A DNA stretch of 64,000 nucleotides from Sphingomonas sp. CFBP 13720 (GCF_014842075.1 NZ_JACYVA010000005.1:68509-132508); one strand, 5' to 3'. Counted from the stretch's first letter, positions 1-8,791 are shown. Notes: generated from the sequence alone by a model not told the origin. Made by a program: numbers and translations.

Positions 1-334
1 CGTCGCGCTCGACTGCCGATGCGTGGAGCAACAGATAGCGTCGCTGCGCCAGCGCCATCTGCAGATTCATGCCCATCTCCGCCGCCAGCAGCCCCTGGCG
101 CAGCGGCAGCGGCGCCGCATCGGGAATGGTGAAGTCGCCGCCGATCATCACCGCCGGGCGCAGGACGCGCCGCCACGGGCCCGCCGCGAACAGCCGGACG
201 TTGAAATCGGCGATCCCGTCCTCCGGCGTCGGATAGTCGCGATACAGGTCGCGGATCGCGGCGACCGGCGCGCGCCAGTCGCTGCCGATGCGGAATCCGA
301 CCGGCCCGATGCGCAGCATCGCGACGTGCTTCAT
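1..334 (-). CDS. HprK-related kinase A (HPr-rel-A system), N-terminal part, cut by window edge
   Basis: Only the first 111 residues are in the window; the gene runs off the left edge. The reading begins MKHVAMLRIGPVGFRIGS and reaches LLLHASAVERD, the segment that precedes the Walker A loop in HprK-type kinases, so the ATP-binding loop itself lies outside. The order HprK-like gene directly after a PqqD-like gene matches the HPr-rel-A system defined by TIGRFAM models. Its ATG overlaps the stop of the PqqD-like gene (ATGA), so the two are probably translationally coupled. In the named system the kinase is thought to act with the PqqD-like chaperone in a peptide modification pathway; substrate and chemistry are not known. 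Family call is by recalled similarity plus context. Confidence 0.7.
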   Translation of the reverse strand, partial: MKHVAMLRIGPVGFRIGSDWRAPVAAIRDLYRDYPTPEDGIADFNVRLFAAGPWRRVLRPAVMIGGDFTIPDAAPLPLRQGLLAAEMGMNLQMALAQRRYLLLHASAVERD

Positions 335-597
335 CGTTTCTCGACCACGCCGATCGCGGCCAGTTCGTCCAGCCGCGCGGCGATCGCGTCGGGGTCGGGA
401 TCGGCCAGGTCGTACCGCGCGGCCAGCACCGCCCGCATCTCCGCCGCCGTCATCGGCGCTTCCGCAAGGATCGCCAGCATTTCGGGCACCGGCGGGGCCA
501 CGACATGCGTCTGCCCCGACGCGCGGTGATACAAGGCGGACAGCGTATCCAGCGCGATGACGCGCAGCCCCGGCGGCGCATGATACCGCGCCGCCAC
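331..597 (-). CDS. HPr-rel-A system PqqD family peptide chaperone
   Basis: An 88-residue protein that begins VAARYHAPPGLRVIAL and contains ALYHRASGQTHVVAPPVPEM, the layout of PqqD-like peptide-binding domains: a small winged-helix-like fold that holds a precursor peptide for a modifying enzyme. The start chosen is a GTG at 595-597, five bases after the stop of the upstream Tat-signal protein; no ATG is available in frame near it. The gene lies between that protein and the HprK-like kinase, with very tight spacing, so all three form one minus-strand unit. Residues 60-88 (DPDPDAIAARLDELAAIGVVEKR) give the usual C-terminal helix. What peptide it carries is unknown; the preceding 131-residue protein is the obvious local candidate. 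Confidence 0.75.
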   Translation of the reverse strand: MAARYHAPPGLRVIALDTLSALYHRASGQTHVVAPPVPEMLAILAEAPMTAAEMRAVLAARYDLADPDPDAIAARLDELAAIGVVEKR

Positions 598-602
598 GAT
601 CG

Positions 603-998
603 TCAGCCGCGCGGCATCTGAAGCGATGCGAAACAGGTGAAGCCGCTGGTCCCCGACTGCAGCTTGCGGATGTAGTTGGTATAGGCGCGGGTCCGTTCGC
701 CGTCCGCGCCGGGCAGGTTCATGCCCTGCATCGCGCGGCGCACTTCCTCGCCGGTATAGGCACGGTTGGCGGGGGCGAATGCGCCCGGCGTCCCCGGCGC
801 GACCACCGTTCCGTCGGCGGCGATATGGCGTCCGGCGCGCGCCTGATCGGGCACCGGAATCTCGCAGTTCATCACCGATGCCTGCACCTGCGCCAGCGCC
901 GGACGGATCGATACCACCGCCGATGCGCCCGCCGCGCCGATCAACAGGGTGCGGCGCGCGATGCCGGGCGTGGAACGGGGTTCGGGGGCGTCGTCCAT
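603..998 (-). CDS. Tat-signal protein of the HPr-rel-A gene cluster, unknown function
   Basis: A 131-residue protein whose N-terminus carries a twin-arginine signal (ARRTLLIGAAGASAVV, residues about 15-30) followed by an AQA-like cleavage region, so export as a folded protein is likely. The mature part holds two cysteines, one in VMNCEIPVPD and one in GFTCFASL near the C-terminus, which could form a disulfide or be modified. I do not recognise a catalytic domain. It is the first gene of the minus-strand unit with the PqqD-like and HprK-like genes, five bases ahead of the former, and is divergent from phoR. It may be the substrate or an accessory of the HPr-rel-A system; that is inference from position only. 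Confidence 0.65.
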   Translation of the reverse strand: MDDAPEPRSTPGIARRTLLIGAAGASAVVSIRPALAQVQASVMNCEIPVPDQARAGRHIAADGTVVAPGTPGAFAPANRAYTGEEVRRAMQGMNLPGADGERTRAYTNYIRKLQSGTSGFTCFASLQMPRG

Positions 999-1093
999 GC
1001 GGCCATGTTGATGAAGCGTCCCGCTTACGCAATCGTAAACAGCGACCGGCGCGGCCCTCTGGCGCAAAGCGGCGCGCGCGCCTATCGGGCGGC

Positions 1094-2296
1094 ATGGAAG
1101 ATTTCGGCCCCCGCCTGCCGCTGGCACTCGCGCTCGCGGTCATCGTCGCCATACTGGCCTTCGTGTTGGGCGCGGGCGTGAATGCCAGCGCGGTCGTGCT
1201 GGTCGGCGCGATCGCCGCCGTGCTGATCGCGGGGTTCCACAGCCATGGCGGCACCGCCCCCGAATCGCCCGATACCACCCGCACCCACGGCACCGCCGCG
1301 ACGCGTGCGACGATCGATGCGATCGACGAACCGGTCCTGACCATCGCGGGCGGACATGTCGTACTCGCCAACCCGGCGGCGCGCGCGTTGCTGGGACAGC
1401 ATATCGTCGGTGGCGACGTCCGCCTCGCCATCCGCCATCCCGCCGCCGCCGAACGGTTGTTCGGCGACCGCGACGATGGCGAACCGGTCAATCTGGTGGG
1501 GCTTGGCGCGCGCGACCAGAGTTGGGAGATGCGCGTCCGCCCGCTGCCCCGCGACCATCGCCTCGTCCATCTGGTCGACCGGACCGGCAACCGCGCGACC
1601 GAACGGATGCGCGTCGATTTCGTCGCCAATGCCAGCCACGAATTGCGCACGCCGCTCGCCTCGCTGCTGGGCTTCATCGAAACGCTGCGCGACGAAGCGG
1701 GCGAAGACCCGGCGGTCCGCGAACGCTTCCTGAAGGTCATGAACGACGAAGCGCGCCGGATGCAGCGGCTGATCGACGACCTCATCTCGCTCAGCCGGAT
1801 CGAGGCGGAGAAATACCGCGCCCCCGACCAGGCCGTGGACCTGTCGGCGATGCTGACGGCAGTCTGCGACGAACTGGCATCGACCAACCCGAACCGCGCG
1901 GCCGACATCGCGCTGGACATCGATCCGGCGGTCACGGTCATCGGCGACCGGGCACAGGTGTCGCAGCTGCTGCACAACGTCGTCGGCAATGCGATGAAAT
2001 ATGGTCGCGCCGGCACGCCGGTCGAAGTCCGCATCCGCGCGGGCGACCGCATGGCCGAACTGGCGGTGCGCGACCATGGCGAAGGGGTCGCGATCGATCA
2101 TCTGCCGCGCCTCACCGAACGGTTTTATCGTGTCGATTCAGGCCGAAGCCGCGCGCTGGGCGGAACCGGCCTCGGTCTGGCGATCGTCAAGCACATCGTC
2201 GAGCGGCATCGCGGCCGCCTCGATATCGGCAGTGTCGTGGGCGATGGCACGACCGTCACGGTGCTGCTACCCCTTGCCGCTGTCATCAAGTCGTAA
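1094..2296 (+). CDS. phoR: Phosphate regulon sensor histidine kinase PhoR
   Basis: A 400-residue membrane histidine kinase. Two N-terminal hydrophobic segments (about residues 8-28 and 32-48) are followed by a short PAS-like region (residues about 72-165), a HisKA domain with the H-box NASHELRTPLASLLGF (His182), and a HATPase domain with N-box NAMKYG and G-boxes DHGEG and GGTGLGLAIVKHI. It is expected to phosphorylate PhoB when periplasmic phosphate is scarce. It leads the cluster phoR-pstS-pstC-pstA-pstB-phoU-phoB, which fixes the assignment. The ATG at 1094 is preferred because the upstream in-frame stretch is arginine-rich antisense of the neighbouring gene. The last codons overlap a candidate Pho box for pstS. 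Confidence 0.92.
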   Translation: MEDFGPRLPLALALAVIVAILAFVLGAGVNASAVVLVGAIAAVLIAGFHSHGGTAPESPDTTRTHGTAATRATIDAIDEPVLTIAGGHVVLANPAARALLGQHIVGGDVRLAIRHPAAAERLFGDRDDGEPVNLVGLGARDQSWEMRVRPLPRDHRLVHLVDRTGNRATERMRVDFVANASHELRTPLASLLGFIETLRDEAGEDPAVRERFLKVMNDEARRMQRLIDDLISLSRIEAEKYRAPDQAVDLSAMLTAVCDELASTNPNRAADIALDIDPAVTVIGDRAQVSQLLHNVVGNAMKYGRAGTPVEVRIRAGDRMAELAVRDHGEGVAIDHLPRLTERFYRVDSGRSRALGGTGLGLAIVKHIVERHRGRLDIGSVVGDGTTVTVLLPLAAVIKS

Positions 2297-2308
2297 CGCG
2301 ATGGTAAC
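2280..2308 (+). promoter_or_regulatory. Candidate Pho box upstream of pstS
   Basis: Three GT-rich half sites are spaced exactly 11 bases apart: CTGTCAT at 2280-2286, TCGTAAC at 2291-2297 and TGGTAAC at 2302-2308. The first matches the PhoB half-site consensus CTGTCAT, and the 11-base period is the signature of tandem PhoB binding. The site overlaps the end of phoR and lies 56 bases before the pstS start, a sensible place for PhoB activation. The match of the second and third units is partial. Confidence 0.55.
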
Positions 2309-2363
2309 ACAGGGACGCTGGACGGTACGGATGAACGTATACGACCATGGAGTTCGCAAGCGC

Positions 2364-3395
2364 ATGTACCGCCGGATCGCGTCAGTCGTGGCATTGGGCC
2401 TGACCGTTGCCGCATGCGAACCGCAGACGTCGCGCGACCATATCAAGGTCGTCGGTTCGTCGACCGTCTACCCCTTCACCACCGCAGTGGCGGAGGCGCT
2501 GGTCAACGCCAATCCCAACCTGCGCGCGCCGGTGATCGAATCGACCGGCACGGGTGCGGGCGCCAGCCTGTTCTGCGCCGGGATCGGGCCGCAGCATCCC
2601 GACATCCTCAACGCGTCGCGCCGGCTGAAAAAGTCGGAATACGAGACGTGCGTCGGCAACGGCGTCAAGGATATCATGGAAATACAGGTCGGCGTCGACG
2701 GCGTCGCGCTGGCCGAATCGAACAACGGGCCAAAGCTGAAACTGTCGAAGAACGACGTGTATCTGGCGCTGTCGGCCAATCCGCTGGGCAAGCCCAACGT
2801 CGCCCGGATGTGGAGCGACGTGAACCCGGCGCTGCCGTCGATCCCGATCCAGGTGTTCGGCCCGCCCGCGACCAGCGGCACGCGCGACGCGCTGGTCGAA
2901 CTGGTGATGGTCCCGGCGTGCGAGGCGGCGATGCCGCAGGTCAAGGCGCTCAAGACCAGCGACAAGGACCGGTACGAGGATATCTGCACCCGCATCCGCG
3001 ACGATTCGGCCTATGTCGACAAGGGAGAGAACGACAATCTGATCGTCCAGAACCTGTCGACCAATCCGAACGCCGTCGGCATCTTCGGCTACAGCTATCT
3101 CGAAGAGAATGCGGCGCGGCTGCACGGCGTGCCGATCGAGGGCGTTGTCCCCAGCTACGACACCATTTCGGACGGCAGCTATCCCGGCGCGCGTCCGCTC
3201 TTCATCTACGTCAAGAAGGCGCATATCAAACCCGTGCCCGGCATGACCGATTTCCTCACCGCCTTCGCCCGGTCATGGGACCCCGGCGGTCCGCTGACCC
3301 GTCGCGGCATGATCGCCGCCCCGGCCGATATCCGCGCGAAGTCGACGGCGGAAATCGCCAGCCAGACGCCGCTCGATCCGGCGGGGCTGCACTGA
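2364..3395 (+). CDS. pstS: Phosphate-binding periplasmic lipoprotein PstS
   Basis: A 343-residue substrate-binding protein of the Pst ABC importer. The N-terminus MYRRIASVVALGLTVAAC has a lipobox (TVAAC), so it should be anchored by lipidated Cys after cleavage. The mature protein has the PstS hallmarks: KVVGSSTVYPF near the start (phosphate-loop serines), STGTGAG, and PPATSGTRD, plus NAVGIFGYSYL near the C-terminus. The ATG at 2364 is chosen because it gives a normal signal length; in-frame ATGs at 2331 and 2301 would add residues before the signal. The stop overlaps the pstC start (TGATG), so translation is coupled. Expression is probably PhoB-dependent through the upstream Pho box. Confidence 0.93.
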   Translation: MYRRIASVVALGLTVAACEPQTSRDHIKVVGSSTVYPFTTAVAEALVNANPNLRAPVIESTGTGAGASLFCAGIGPQHPDILNASRRLKKSEYETCVGNGVKDIMEIQVGVDGVALAESNNGPKLKLSKNDVYLALSANPLGKPNVARMWSDVNPALPSIPIQVFGPPATSGTRDALVELVMVPACEAAMPQVKALKTSDKDRYEDICTRIRDDSAYVDKGENDNLIVQNLSTNPNAVGIFGYSYLEENAARLHGVPIEGVVPSYDTISDGSYPGARPLFIYVKKAHIKPVPGMTDFLTAFARSWDPGGPLTRRGMIAAPADIRAKSTAEIASQTPLDPAGLH

Positions 3396-4777
3396 TGGGC
3401 GGCTTCACCCTCATTCTGCTGGTACTGGGCTTCGCGCTGATCGGCTGGATCGTGGCACGCGCCCGCGCCGCCCGGTTCGCCGCGCCGAAAACCGCCGCCG
3501 AACGGCCCAATTCGCTGCCCGGACAACATGGCTGGCACATGGCGATCTGGGTCGCCGCACCTGCCCTGCTGTTCCTTGCGGTGTGGAGTATCGCGTCACC
3601 TGCGCTGGTACGCGAAACCGTCCTCGCGACGCCTGCCGCCGCCGCACTGCCCCCCGCCGGGTTCGAACGCTCGGCGATCCTTGCGGAGGCACGCGCACTG
3701 GCGCGCGGCGACGCCTATGGCGCCTTCAATCCAGAGGCGGAGACGCTCGCCCCGGCCTATGCCGCCGCCGAGTCGCGCTACGACTGGATCGGCACCGCGC
3801 TGGCGGTATTGCTGGCCTTTGCCGGCGGGGCGTTCGCGTTCACCCGCATCCGTCCCGACTTCCGCGCCCGGACGCGGGTCGAACGCGCGGTGATGCTCGC
3901 GCTGCTGGTCGCCTCGCTGATCGCGATCCTGACCACGCTCGGCATTTTCCTGTCGCTGGTGGTCGAAAGCATCCGATTCTTCCGCATCGTCCCCGTCACC
4001 GATTTCCTGCTCGGCACCAACTGGAGCCCGCAGGTCATTCGCGCGTCCGATCCCGGCGCGACGCTGGGCGCGGTGCCGTTGTTCTGGGGCACCTTCTTCA
4101 TCGGCGCGGTGATCGCGATGATCGTCGCGATTCCGTTCGGGCTGATGAGCGCGATCTACCTGACGCAATATGCGAAGCCGGCGGTGCGGACGTGGATGAA
4201 ACCCATCCTCGAAATTCTCGCGGGCGTACCGACCGTCGTCTATGGCTATTTCGCCGCGCTGACCGTCGGCCCCGCGATCCGCGACATCGCAGTGATGCTG
4301 GGCATGCCGTTCGCCAGTTCGGAAAGCGCGTTGGCCGCCGGGCTGGTGATGGGCGTGATGATCATCCCGTTCGTGTCGTCGATGGCCGATGATTCGATCG
4401 CCGCCGTGCCGCAGTCGATGCGCGACGGCAGCTTGGCGATGGGCGCCACGACCAGCGAGACGATCGGCAAGGTGCTGTTGCCCGCCGCGCTGCCCGGCGT
4501 CGTCGCCGGCGTGCTGCTCGCGGTCAGCCGCGCGATCGGCGAGACGATGATCGTCGTGATGGCGGCATCGGGGGCGGCATCGATCACGCTCAACCCGTTC
4601 GAAAGCACCACGACGGTCACCAAGCAGATCGTCGACCTGCTGACCGGCGAGGCGGAGTTCGACAGTCCCAAGACGCTTGCCGCCTTCGCGCTCGGCCTCA
4701 CGCTGTTCGCGATTACCTTTCTGCTCAACGTCGTCGCCCTGCGGGTCGTGAAACGCTATCGGGAAGCATATGAATAG
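3395..4777 (+). CDS. pstC: Phosphate ABC transporter permease PstC
   Basis: A 460-residue inner-membrane permease, longer than the roughly 320-residue E. coli PstC because of about 140 extra N-terminal residues that contain two or three additional hydrophobic segments and a polar loop (residues about 70-130). The core permease starts near residue 165 and includes the cytoplasmic loop with VSRAIGETMIVVMAAS, the EAA-type contact motif used by PstB. The ATG overlaps the pstS stop, and the 3' end overlaps the pstA start by eight bases. With PstA it forms the phosphate channel. Long N-terminal extensions of this kind are common in alphaproteobacterial PstC. Confidence 0.93.
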   Translation: MGGFTLILLVLGFALIGWIVARARAARFAAPKTAAERPNSLPGQHGWHMAIWVAAPALLFLAVWSIASPALVRETVLATPAAAALPPAGFERSAILAEARALARGDAYGAFNPEAETLAPAYAAAESRYDWIGTALAVLLAFAGGAFAFTRIRPDFRARTRVERAVMLALLVASLIAILTTLGIFLSLVVESIRFFRIVPVTDFLLGTNWSPQVIRASDPGATLGAVPLFWGTFFIGAVIAMIVAIPFGLMSAIYLTQYAKPAVRTWMKPILEILAGVPTVVYGYFAALTVGPAIRDIAVMLGMPFASSESALAAGLVMGVMIIPFVSSMADDSIAAVPQSMRDGSLAMGATTSETIGKVLLPAALPGVVAGVLLAVSRAIGETMIVVMAASGAASITLNPFESTTTVTKQIVDLLTGEAEFDSPKTLAAFALGLTLFAITFLLNVVALRVVKRYREAYE

Positions 4778-6068
4778 CCCCAGCCTCGTGGCCGGATCCC
4801 CCGCAGTCGAACGCGCCGCGCCCGACCGCGCGCCGACCGACTGGAAGACCAGCGTGATGCAGCGTCGCATCCGCCGTCGCTATGCCGCCGAACGCCGGTT
4901 CCGCTTCTTCGGACTGGCGGCGGTCGTGCTGTCGGCGGGCTTCCTCGCCTTCCTGCTCGTCACCATGCTGGCCGCCGGGGTCGGCGGGTTCCAGCGCACG
5001 CTGGTCGCGCTGCCGATCGATTTCCGCGCGGCGGGCGTCGAAGTGAACCCCGCCCAGCTCAAGGGTCGCGGCGCGGACCTGGCACTGGCGGGCGCGGGCG
5101 TGGAGAATGCCGTCAACGGTGCCGCCGCCGCCGCGTTCGGCGAAGGCAACGAAGTCGTGTCCGACAGCGCGTGGCTGACCGTCCGCGACGCGATCAAGGA
5201 CGATCCGTCGATCCTGTCGCGCAAGGTCGTGATCCATGTTCCCGCGACCTCGGACGTCGAGGAAGCGGCCAAGGCCGACGGCACGCCCGAAGCGGAGGCG
5301 ATCGTCGCCCGGCTGACGGCGGCCGACGCGATCGGCACCGGGTTCAACCTCGAATTCTTCCGGTCCGCCGATTCGACCGATCCGACGGCGGTCGGCATCT
5401 GGGGCGCGCTGAAAGGCTCGCTGATGACGATGCTCATCACGCTGATGATCGCGTTTCCGGTCGGCACGCTGTCGGCGCTGTATCTGGAGGAATATGCCCC
5501 CCGGAACCGCTGGACCGACCTGATCGAGGTATCGATCAACAACCTTGCCGCCGTGCCGTCGATCATCTTCGGCCTGCTCGGGCTGGCCGTGTTTCTGGGC
5601 ACGTTGGGCCTGCCGCGTTCCGCGCCGATCGTCGGCGGCCTTACGCTGGCGCTGATGATCATGCCCGTGATCGTCATCGCCGGGCGTAACGCGATCAAGG
5701 CGGTGCCGCCGTCGATCCGCGACGCCGCGCTGGGTATCGGCGCGTCGAAGGTACAGGTGGTGTTCCATCACGTCCTGCCGCTCGCGCTGCCCGGCATCCT
5801 GACGGGCACGATCATCGGCATGGCGCGCGCGCTGGGCGAAACCGCGCCGTTGCTGATGATCGGCATGCGCGCCTTCATCGCGCAGGCACCGCAGGGGTTC
5901 GCCGATCCGGCGACCGTGCTGCCGGTGCAGATCTTCCTGTGGTCCGATCAGGTCAGCCGCGGCTTCGTCGAAAAGACCAGTGCCGCGATCCTCGTGCTGC
6001 TGGCGTTCCTCCTCGCGATGAACGCCCTCGCCATCTATCTCCGCAATCGCTTCGAGACCCGCTGGTAA
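4770..6068 (+). CDS. pstA: Phosphate ABC transporter permease PstA (with DUF3333-type N-terminal region)
   Basis: A 432-residue permease, longer than E. coli PstA (about 296). After one transmembrane segment (about 45-68) comes a large periplasmic stretch (about 70-205), the DUF3333-type extension frequent in alphaproteobacteria. The permease core follows, with [24 protein letters not shown] and the coupling-loop motif [16 protein letters not shown]. The start overlaps the end of pstC by eight bases and the stop shares a base with the pstB ATG, so the four pst genes are tightly coupled. It pairs with PstC to form the membrane channel for phosphate. The function of the periplasmic extension is not known. 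Confidence 0.93.
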   Translation: MNSPSLVAGSPAVERAAPDRAPTDWKTSVMQRRIRRRYAAERRFRFFGLAAVVLSAGFLAFLLVTMLAAGVGGFQRTLVALPIDFRAAGVEVNPAQLKGRGADLALAGAGVENAVNGAAAAAFGEGNEVVSDSAWLTVRDAIKDDPSILSRKVVIHVPATSDVEEAAKADGTPEAEAIVARLTAADAIGTGFNLEFFRSADSTDPTAVGIWGALKGSLMTMLITLMIAFPVGTLSALYLEEYAPRNRWTDLIEVSINNLAAVPSIIFGLLGLAVFLGTLGLPRSAPIVGGLTLALMIMPVIVIAGRNAIKAVPPSIRDAALGIGASKVQVVFHHVLPLALPGILTGTIIGMARALGETAPLLMIGMRAFIAQAPQGFADPATVLPVQIFLWSDQVSRGFVEKTSAAILVLLAFLLAMNALAIYLRNRFETRW

Positions 6069-6850
6069 TGACCGACACCACTCTCAACAACGGCACGCCC
6101 AAAATGTCGGCGCGCGGCGTCGACGTGTTCTATGGCCAGAAACAGGCGATCAAGGACGTGTCGATCGATATCGACATGGAACATGTCACCGCCTTCATCG
6201 GCCCGTCGGGCTGCGGCAAATCGACGTTCCTGCGCACGATGAACCGGATGAACGACACCGTGTCGTCGGCGCGGGTCACCGGCGACATCCGGCTGGACGG
6301 CGAGGATATCTATTCGCCCGCGATGGACGTCGTGCAGCTGCGCGCGCGGGTGGGCATGGTGTTCCAGAAACCGAACCCCTTCCCCAAATCGATCTATGAA
6401 AACGTCGCCTATGGCCCGCGCATTCACGGGCTGGCATCGTCCAAATCGGACATGGACGGCATCGTCGAACGATCGCTGACCCGCGCCGGCCTGTGGAACG
6501 AGGTCAAGGACCGGTTGACCGACAGCGGCACGGCGCTGTCGGGCGGGCAGCAGCAGCGGCTGTGCATCGCGCGCGCGATCGCGGTCGATCCCGAAGTGAT
6601 CCTGATGGACGAACCCTGTTCGGCGCTCGATCCGATCGCGACCGCGAAGATCGAGGAACTGATCCACGAGTTGCGCGGACGCTATGCGATCGCCATCGTT
6701 ACGCATAACATGCAACAGGCGGCCCGCGTGTCGCAACGCACTGCCTTCTTCCACCTCGGCACGCTGGTCGAATATGGTCGGACCTCCGACATCTTCACCA
6801 ATCCGCGTCAGGAACGGACGAAGGACTATATCACCGGCCGCTATGGCTGA
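6068..6850 (+). CDS. pstB: Phosphate ABC transporter ATP-binding protein PstB
   Basis: A 260-residue ABC ATPase at the usual length for PstB. Walker A is GPSGCGKST, the Q-loop lies in [18 protein letters not shown], the signature is [16 protein letters not shown], Walker B is [13 protein letters not shown], and the H-loop is [13 protein letters not shown]. The combination KPNPFP and CSALDP is diagnostic for PstB. It energises phosphate uptake through PstC-PstA. The ATG at 6068 overlaps the pstA stop (TAATG). The 3' end is followed within 14 bases by phoU. PstB also takes part in signal transfer to PhoR via PhoU in characterised systems. Confidence 0.96.
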   Translation: MTDTTLNNGTPKMSARGVDVFYGQKQAIKDVSIDIDMEHVTAFIGPSGCGKSTFLRTMNRMNDTVSSARVTGDIRLDGEDIYSPAMDVVQLRARVGMVFQKPNPFPKSIYENVAYGPRIHGLASSKSDMDGIVERSLTRAGLWNEVKDRLTDSGTALSGGQQQRLCIARAIAVDPEVILMDEPCSALDPIATAKIEELIHELRGRYAIAIVTHNMQQAARVSQRTAFFHLGTLVEYGRTSDIFTNPRQERTKDYITGRYG

Positions 6851-6863
6851 GGAGTTGAACGAC

Positions 6864-7565
6864 ATGGCAACCGGCAACGACCATACGGTCAAGGCGTTCG
6901 ATCGCGACATCGGCCACCTCCGCGCGCTCATCTCGCAGATGGGCGGGCTGGCGGAACAGGCGATTAGCGACGCGATGACCGCGCTCGCCCGCAACGACCC
7001 CGCCCTGGCGAAGGAAGTCCGCGCCAAGGACAAGGCGATCGACGCGATCGAGGCGGAGGTCGAGAAGCTAGTCGTCCGCGTGATCGCACTGCGCGCGCCG
7101 ATGGCCGACGACCTGCGCGAAGTGGTCGCGGCGCTGAAGATCGCGGCGGTGCTCGAACGTATCGGCGATTATGCCAAGAACATTGCCAAGCGCGTCGCAT
7201 CGATCCACGGCGACACGCACGATCCGCGCATCGAACCATTGTCGATCCTGCCTGCCATGGCGCAGTTGGCCGCCGACATGGTCCACGACGTGCTCGACGC
7301 GTTTTCGGCGCGCGATGCGCAGGCGGCGGTCGAGATCTGCAAGCGCGACAATGCGCTGGACGATTATTACAACAGCATCTTCCGGGTGCTGGTGACCTAT
7401 ATGGTCGAAAATCCGAAGACGATTAGCCAGGTCGCGCATCTGTTGTTCGTCGCCAAGAACCTCGAACGCATCGGCGATCATGCGACCAACGTCGCCGAAA
7501 TGGTCTATTTCGCGGCGACCGGACAGACGCTGGCAGAGCGTGAAACGCTGGGAGTAGCGGGATGA
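6864..7565 (+). CDS. phoU: Phosphate signalling protein PhoU
   Basis: A 233-residue all-helical cytoplasmic protein made of two PhoU repeats (about residues 15-110 and 118-215). Conserved metal-binding-like motifs appear in ALKIAAVLERIGDYAKNIAKR and in the matching NLERIGDHATNVAEM of the second repeat. It links Pst transporter state to PhoR and represses the Pho response when phosphate is plentiful. The start at 6864 has an AGGAG nine bases upstream; another in-frame ATG at 6843 overlaps pstB and lacks a comparable ribosome site. The stop overlaps the phoB start (ATGA). Position between pstB and phoB agrees with the family. Confidence 0.95.
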   Translation: MATGNDHTVKAFDRDIGHLRALISQMGGLAEQAISDAMTALARNDPALAKEVRAKDKAIDAIEAEVEKLVVRVIALRAPMADDLREVVAALKIAAVLERIGDYAKNIAKRVASIHGDTHDPRIEPLSILPAMAQLAADMVHDVLDAFSARDAQAAVEICKRDNALDDYYNSIFRVLVTYMVENPKTISQVAHLLFVAKNLERIGDHATNVAEMVYFAATGQTLAERETLGVAG

Positions 7566-8254
7566 GCAAGGCACGGATGCTGCTTCTCGAAGACGATGCG
7601 GCGCTGGCCGAACTGATCGCCTTCCATTTCCAGCGCGAGGATTTCGAAGTCGTCCGCACGCACGAGGGCGAGGAAGCGTTGCTGCTGGCGCGCGAGGCGA
7701 CGCCCGATATCGTCCTGCTCGACTGGATGGTCGAAGGGCTGTCGGGAATCGAGGTATGCCGGCAGTTGCGGCGGCAGGCCGAGACGCAGAACGTGCCGAT
7801 CATCATGCTGACCGCGCGCGGTGAGGAAGAGGACCGGGTCCGCGGTCTCGAAACCGGTGCCGACGATTATGTGACCAAGCCGTTCTCGCCGCGCGAACTG
7901 GTCGCGCGCGTCAACGCGGTGCTGCGTCGCGTCCGTCCGGCGCTGGCGGGCGAGGCGCTGACCTATGCCGATATCGAAATGGACACGGTCGGCCACCGGG
8001 TCCGGCGCGGCGGCGACGTCGTACCGCTCGGTCCGACCGAGTTTCGGTTGCTCAAGCATTTCCTCGAACATCCCGGCTGGGTGTTCTCGCGCGAACGGCT
8101 GCTCGACGCGGTGTGGGGGCATGATTCGGATATCGAATCGCGTACCGTGGACGTGCACATCCGCCGCCTGCGCAAGGCGATCAATATCGGCGACCGGCCC
8201 GATATCATCCGCACGGTACGGTCGGCGGGCTATGCTCTGGACGCGGCGGGCTGA
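7562..8254 (+). CDS. phoB: Phosphate regulon response regulator PhoB
   Basis: A 230-residue OmpR/PhoB-class response regulator. The receiver domain (1-120) has the acidic pair EDD at 10-12, phospho-acceptor Asp54 in IVLLDWM, and the Thr/Lys switch residues in MLTARG and TKPFSPRELVARV. The C-terminal winged-helix domain (about 130-228) has the recognition helix region SRTVDVHIRRLRKAI. It should be phosphorylated by PhoR and bind Pho boxes, including the candidate ahead of pstS. The ATG overlaps the phoU stop. It closes the phosphate cluster; the next gene is 79 bases away and appears unrelated. Confidence 0.95.
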   Translation: MSKARMLLLEDDAALAELIAFHFQREDFEVVRTHEGEEALLLAREATPDIVLLDWMVEGLSGIEVCRQLRRQAETQNVPIIMLTARGEEEDRVRGLETGADDYVTKPFSPRELVARVNAVLRRVRPALAGEALTYADIEMDTVGHRVRRGGDVVPLGPTEFRLLKHFLEHPGWVFSRERLLDAVWGHDSDIESRTVDVHIRRLRKAINIGDRPDIIRTVRSAGYALDAAG

Positions 8255-8333
8255 CGACGGCGCAACGGATACGATCCCGAACTGGTTCGTTAGGTGCGCA
8301 GCCTGAACGAACTACGTCATAAGGAGAATTCCG

Positions 8334-8732
8334 ATGAAGACCGTCGCTTTCATGGCCGCGATGCTGCTCGGCACCGCCGCAATCGCACAGACTACCCCGC
8401 CGATGGCACCCACCGCCCCCGGCCAGACAATGCAGCCCGGCGCACCGATGGGACCGGACGCACCGCCGCCGCCGCCGACCGACGGCATGGCCCCGCCGGC
8501 ACCTGGTACGCCCCCGGCCGATCCGATGGCACCACCGCCGCCGGCACCGGGTGCCCCGCCCGCCGACACGATGACGCCGCCCCCGCCGCCCCCGCCGATG
8601 ACGGGCGCTCCCGGCGCGACCGGCGTGCAGTACGCGCCGCCGATGACAACGCCCGCACCGGCGCCGAAGGAAAGCTATCCGGTTTGTTCGCGCACCGTGC
8701 GTGACGGATGCCGGAACCCCGGCGGCAAGTAA
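8334..8732 (+). CDS. Secreted proline-rich protein, unknown function
   Basis: A 132-residue protein with a clear signal peptide (MKTVAFMAAMLLGTAAIAQ) and a mature part dominated by Pro, Ala, Met and Gly, with runs such as APPPPPTDGMAPPAPG. The C-terminus changes character (YPVCSRTVRDGCRNPGGK) and holds two cysteines that may form a disulfide. There is a good ribosome site (AAGGAG eight to nine bases before the ATG) and a strong terminator after the stop, so it is a real single-gene transcript. Low complexity prevents any functional call; it may be a cell-envelope or periplasmic linker protein. Confidence 0.75.
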   Translation: MKTVAFMAAMLLGTAAIAQTTPPMAPTAPGQTMQPGAPMGPDAPPPPPTDGMAPPAPGTPPADPMAPPPPAPGAPPADTMTPPPPPPPMTGAPGATGVQYAPPMTTPAPAPKESYPVCSRTVRDGCRNPGGK

Positions 8733-8757
8733 GCCGACCAATTTCGGGCTTTAGAGA

Positions 8758-8791
8758 AAGCGTTCCGCCGGCGACGGCGGGGCGCTTTTTC
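8758..8791 (+). terminator. Intrinsic terminator after the Pro-rich protein gene
   Basis: The arms AAGCG/CGCTT and CCGCC/GGCGG form a two-part stem around a short loop, followed by a run of five T. It lies 26 bases after the stop codon at 8732. Confidence 0.75.

Noticed and set aside
23..529. Plus-strand frame over the HprK/PqqD genes
   Set aside because: Arg-rich low-complexity translation with no motif; it is the antisense of two recognisable genes.
331..2052. A long minus-strand frame of 573 codons covering the phoR region
   Set aside because: Only its last 89 codons are a gene (PqqD-like). The rest is antisense of phoR with Arg/Ser/Ala-rich noise, and phoR has clear kinase motifs.
2414..3394. 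N-terminal extension of PstC
   Set aside because: This is an out-of-frame reading of pstS with Arg/Gln-rich noise; the true ATG overlaps the pstS stop.
8255..8333. EcfG-type promoter for the Pro-rich protein
   Set aside because: CGAAC is present instead of GGAAC and no CGTT follows at the right distance.
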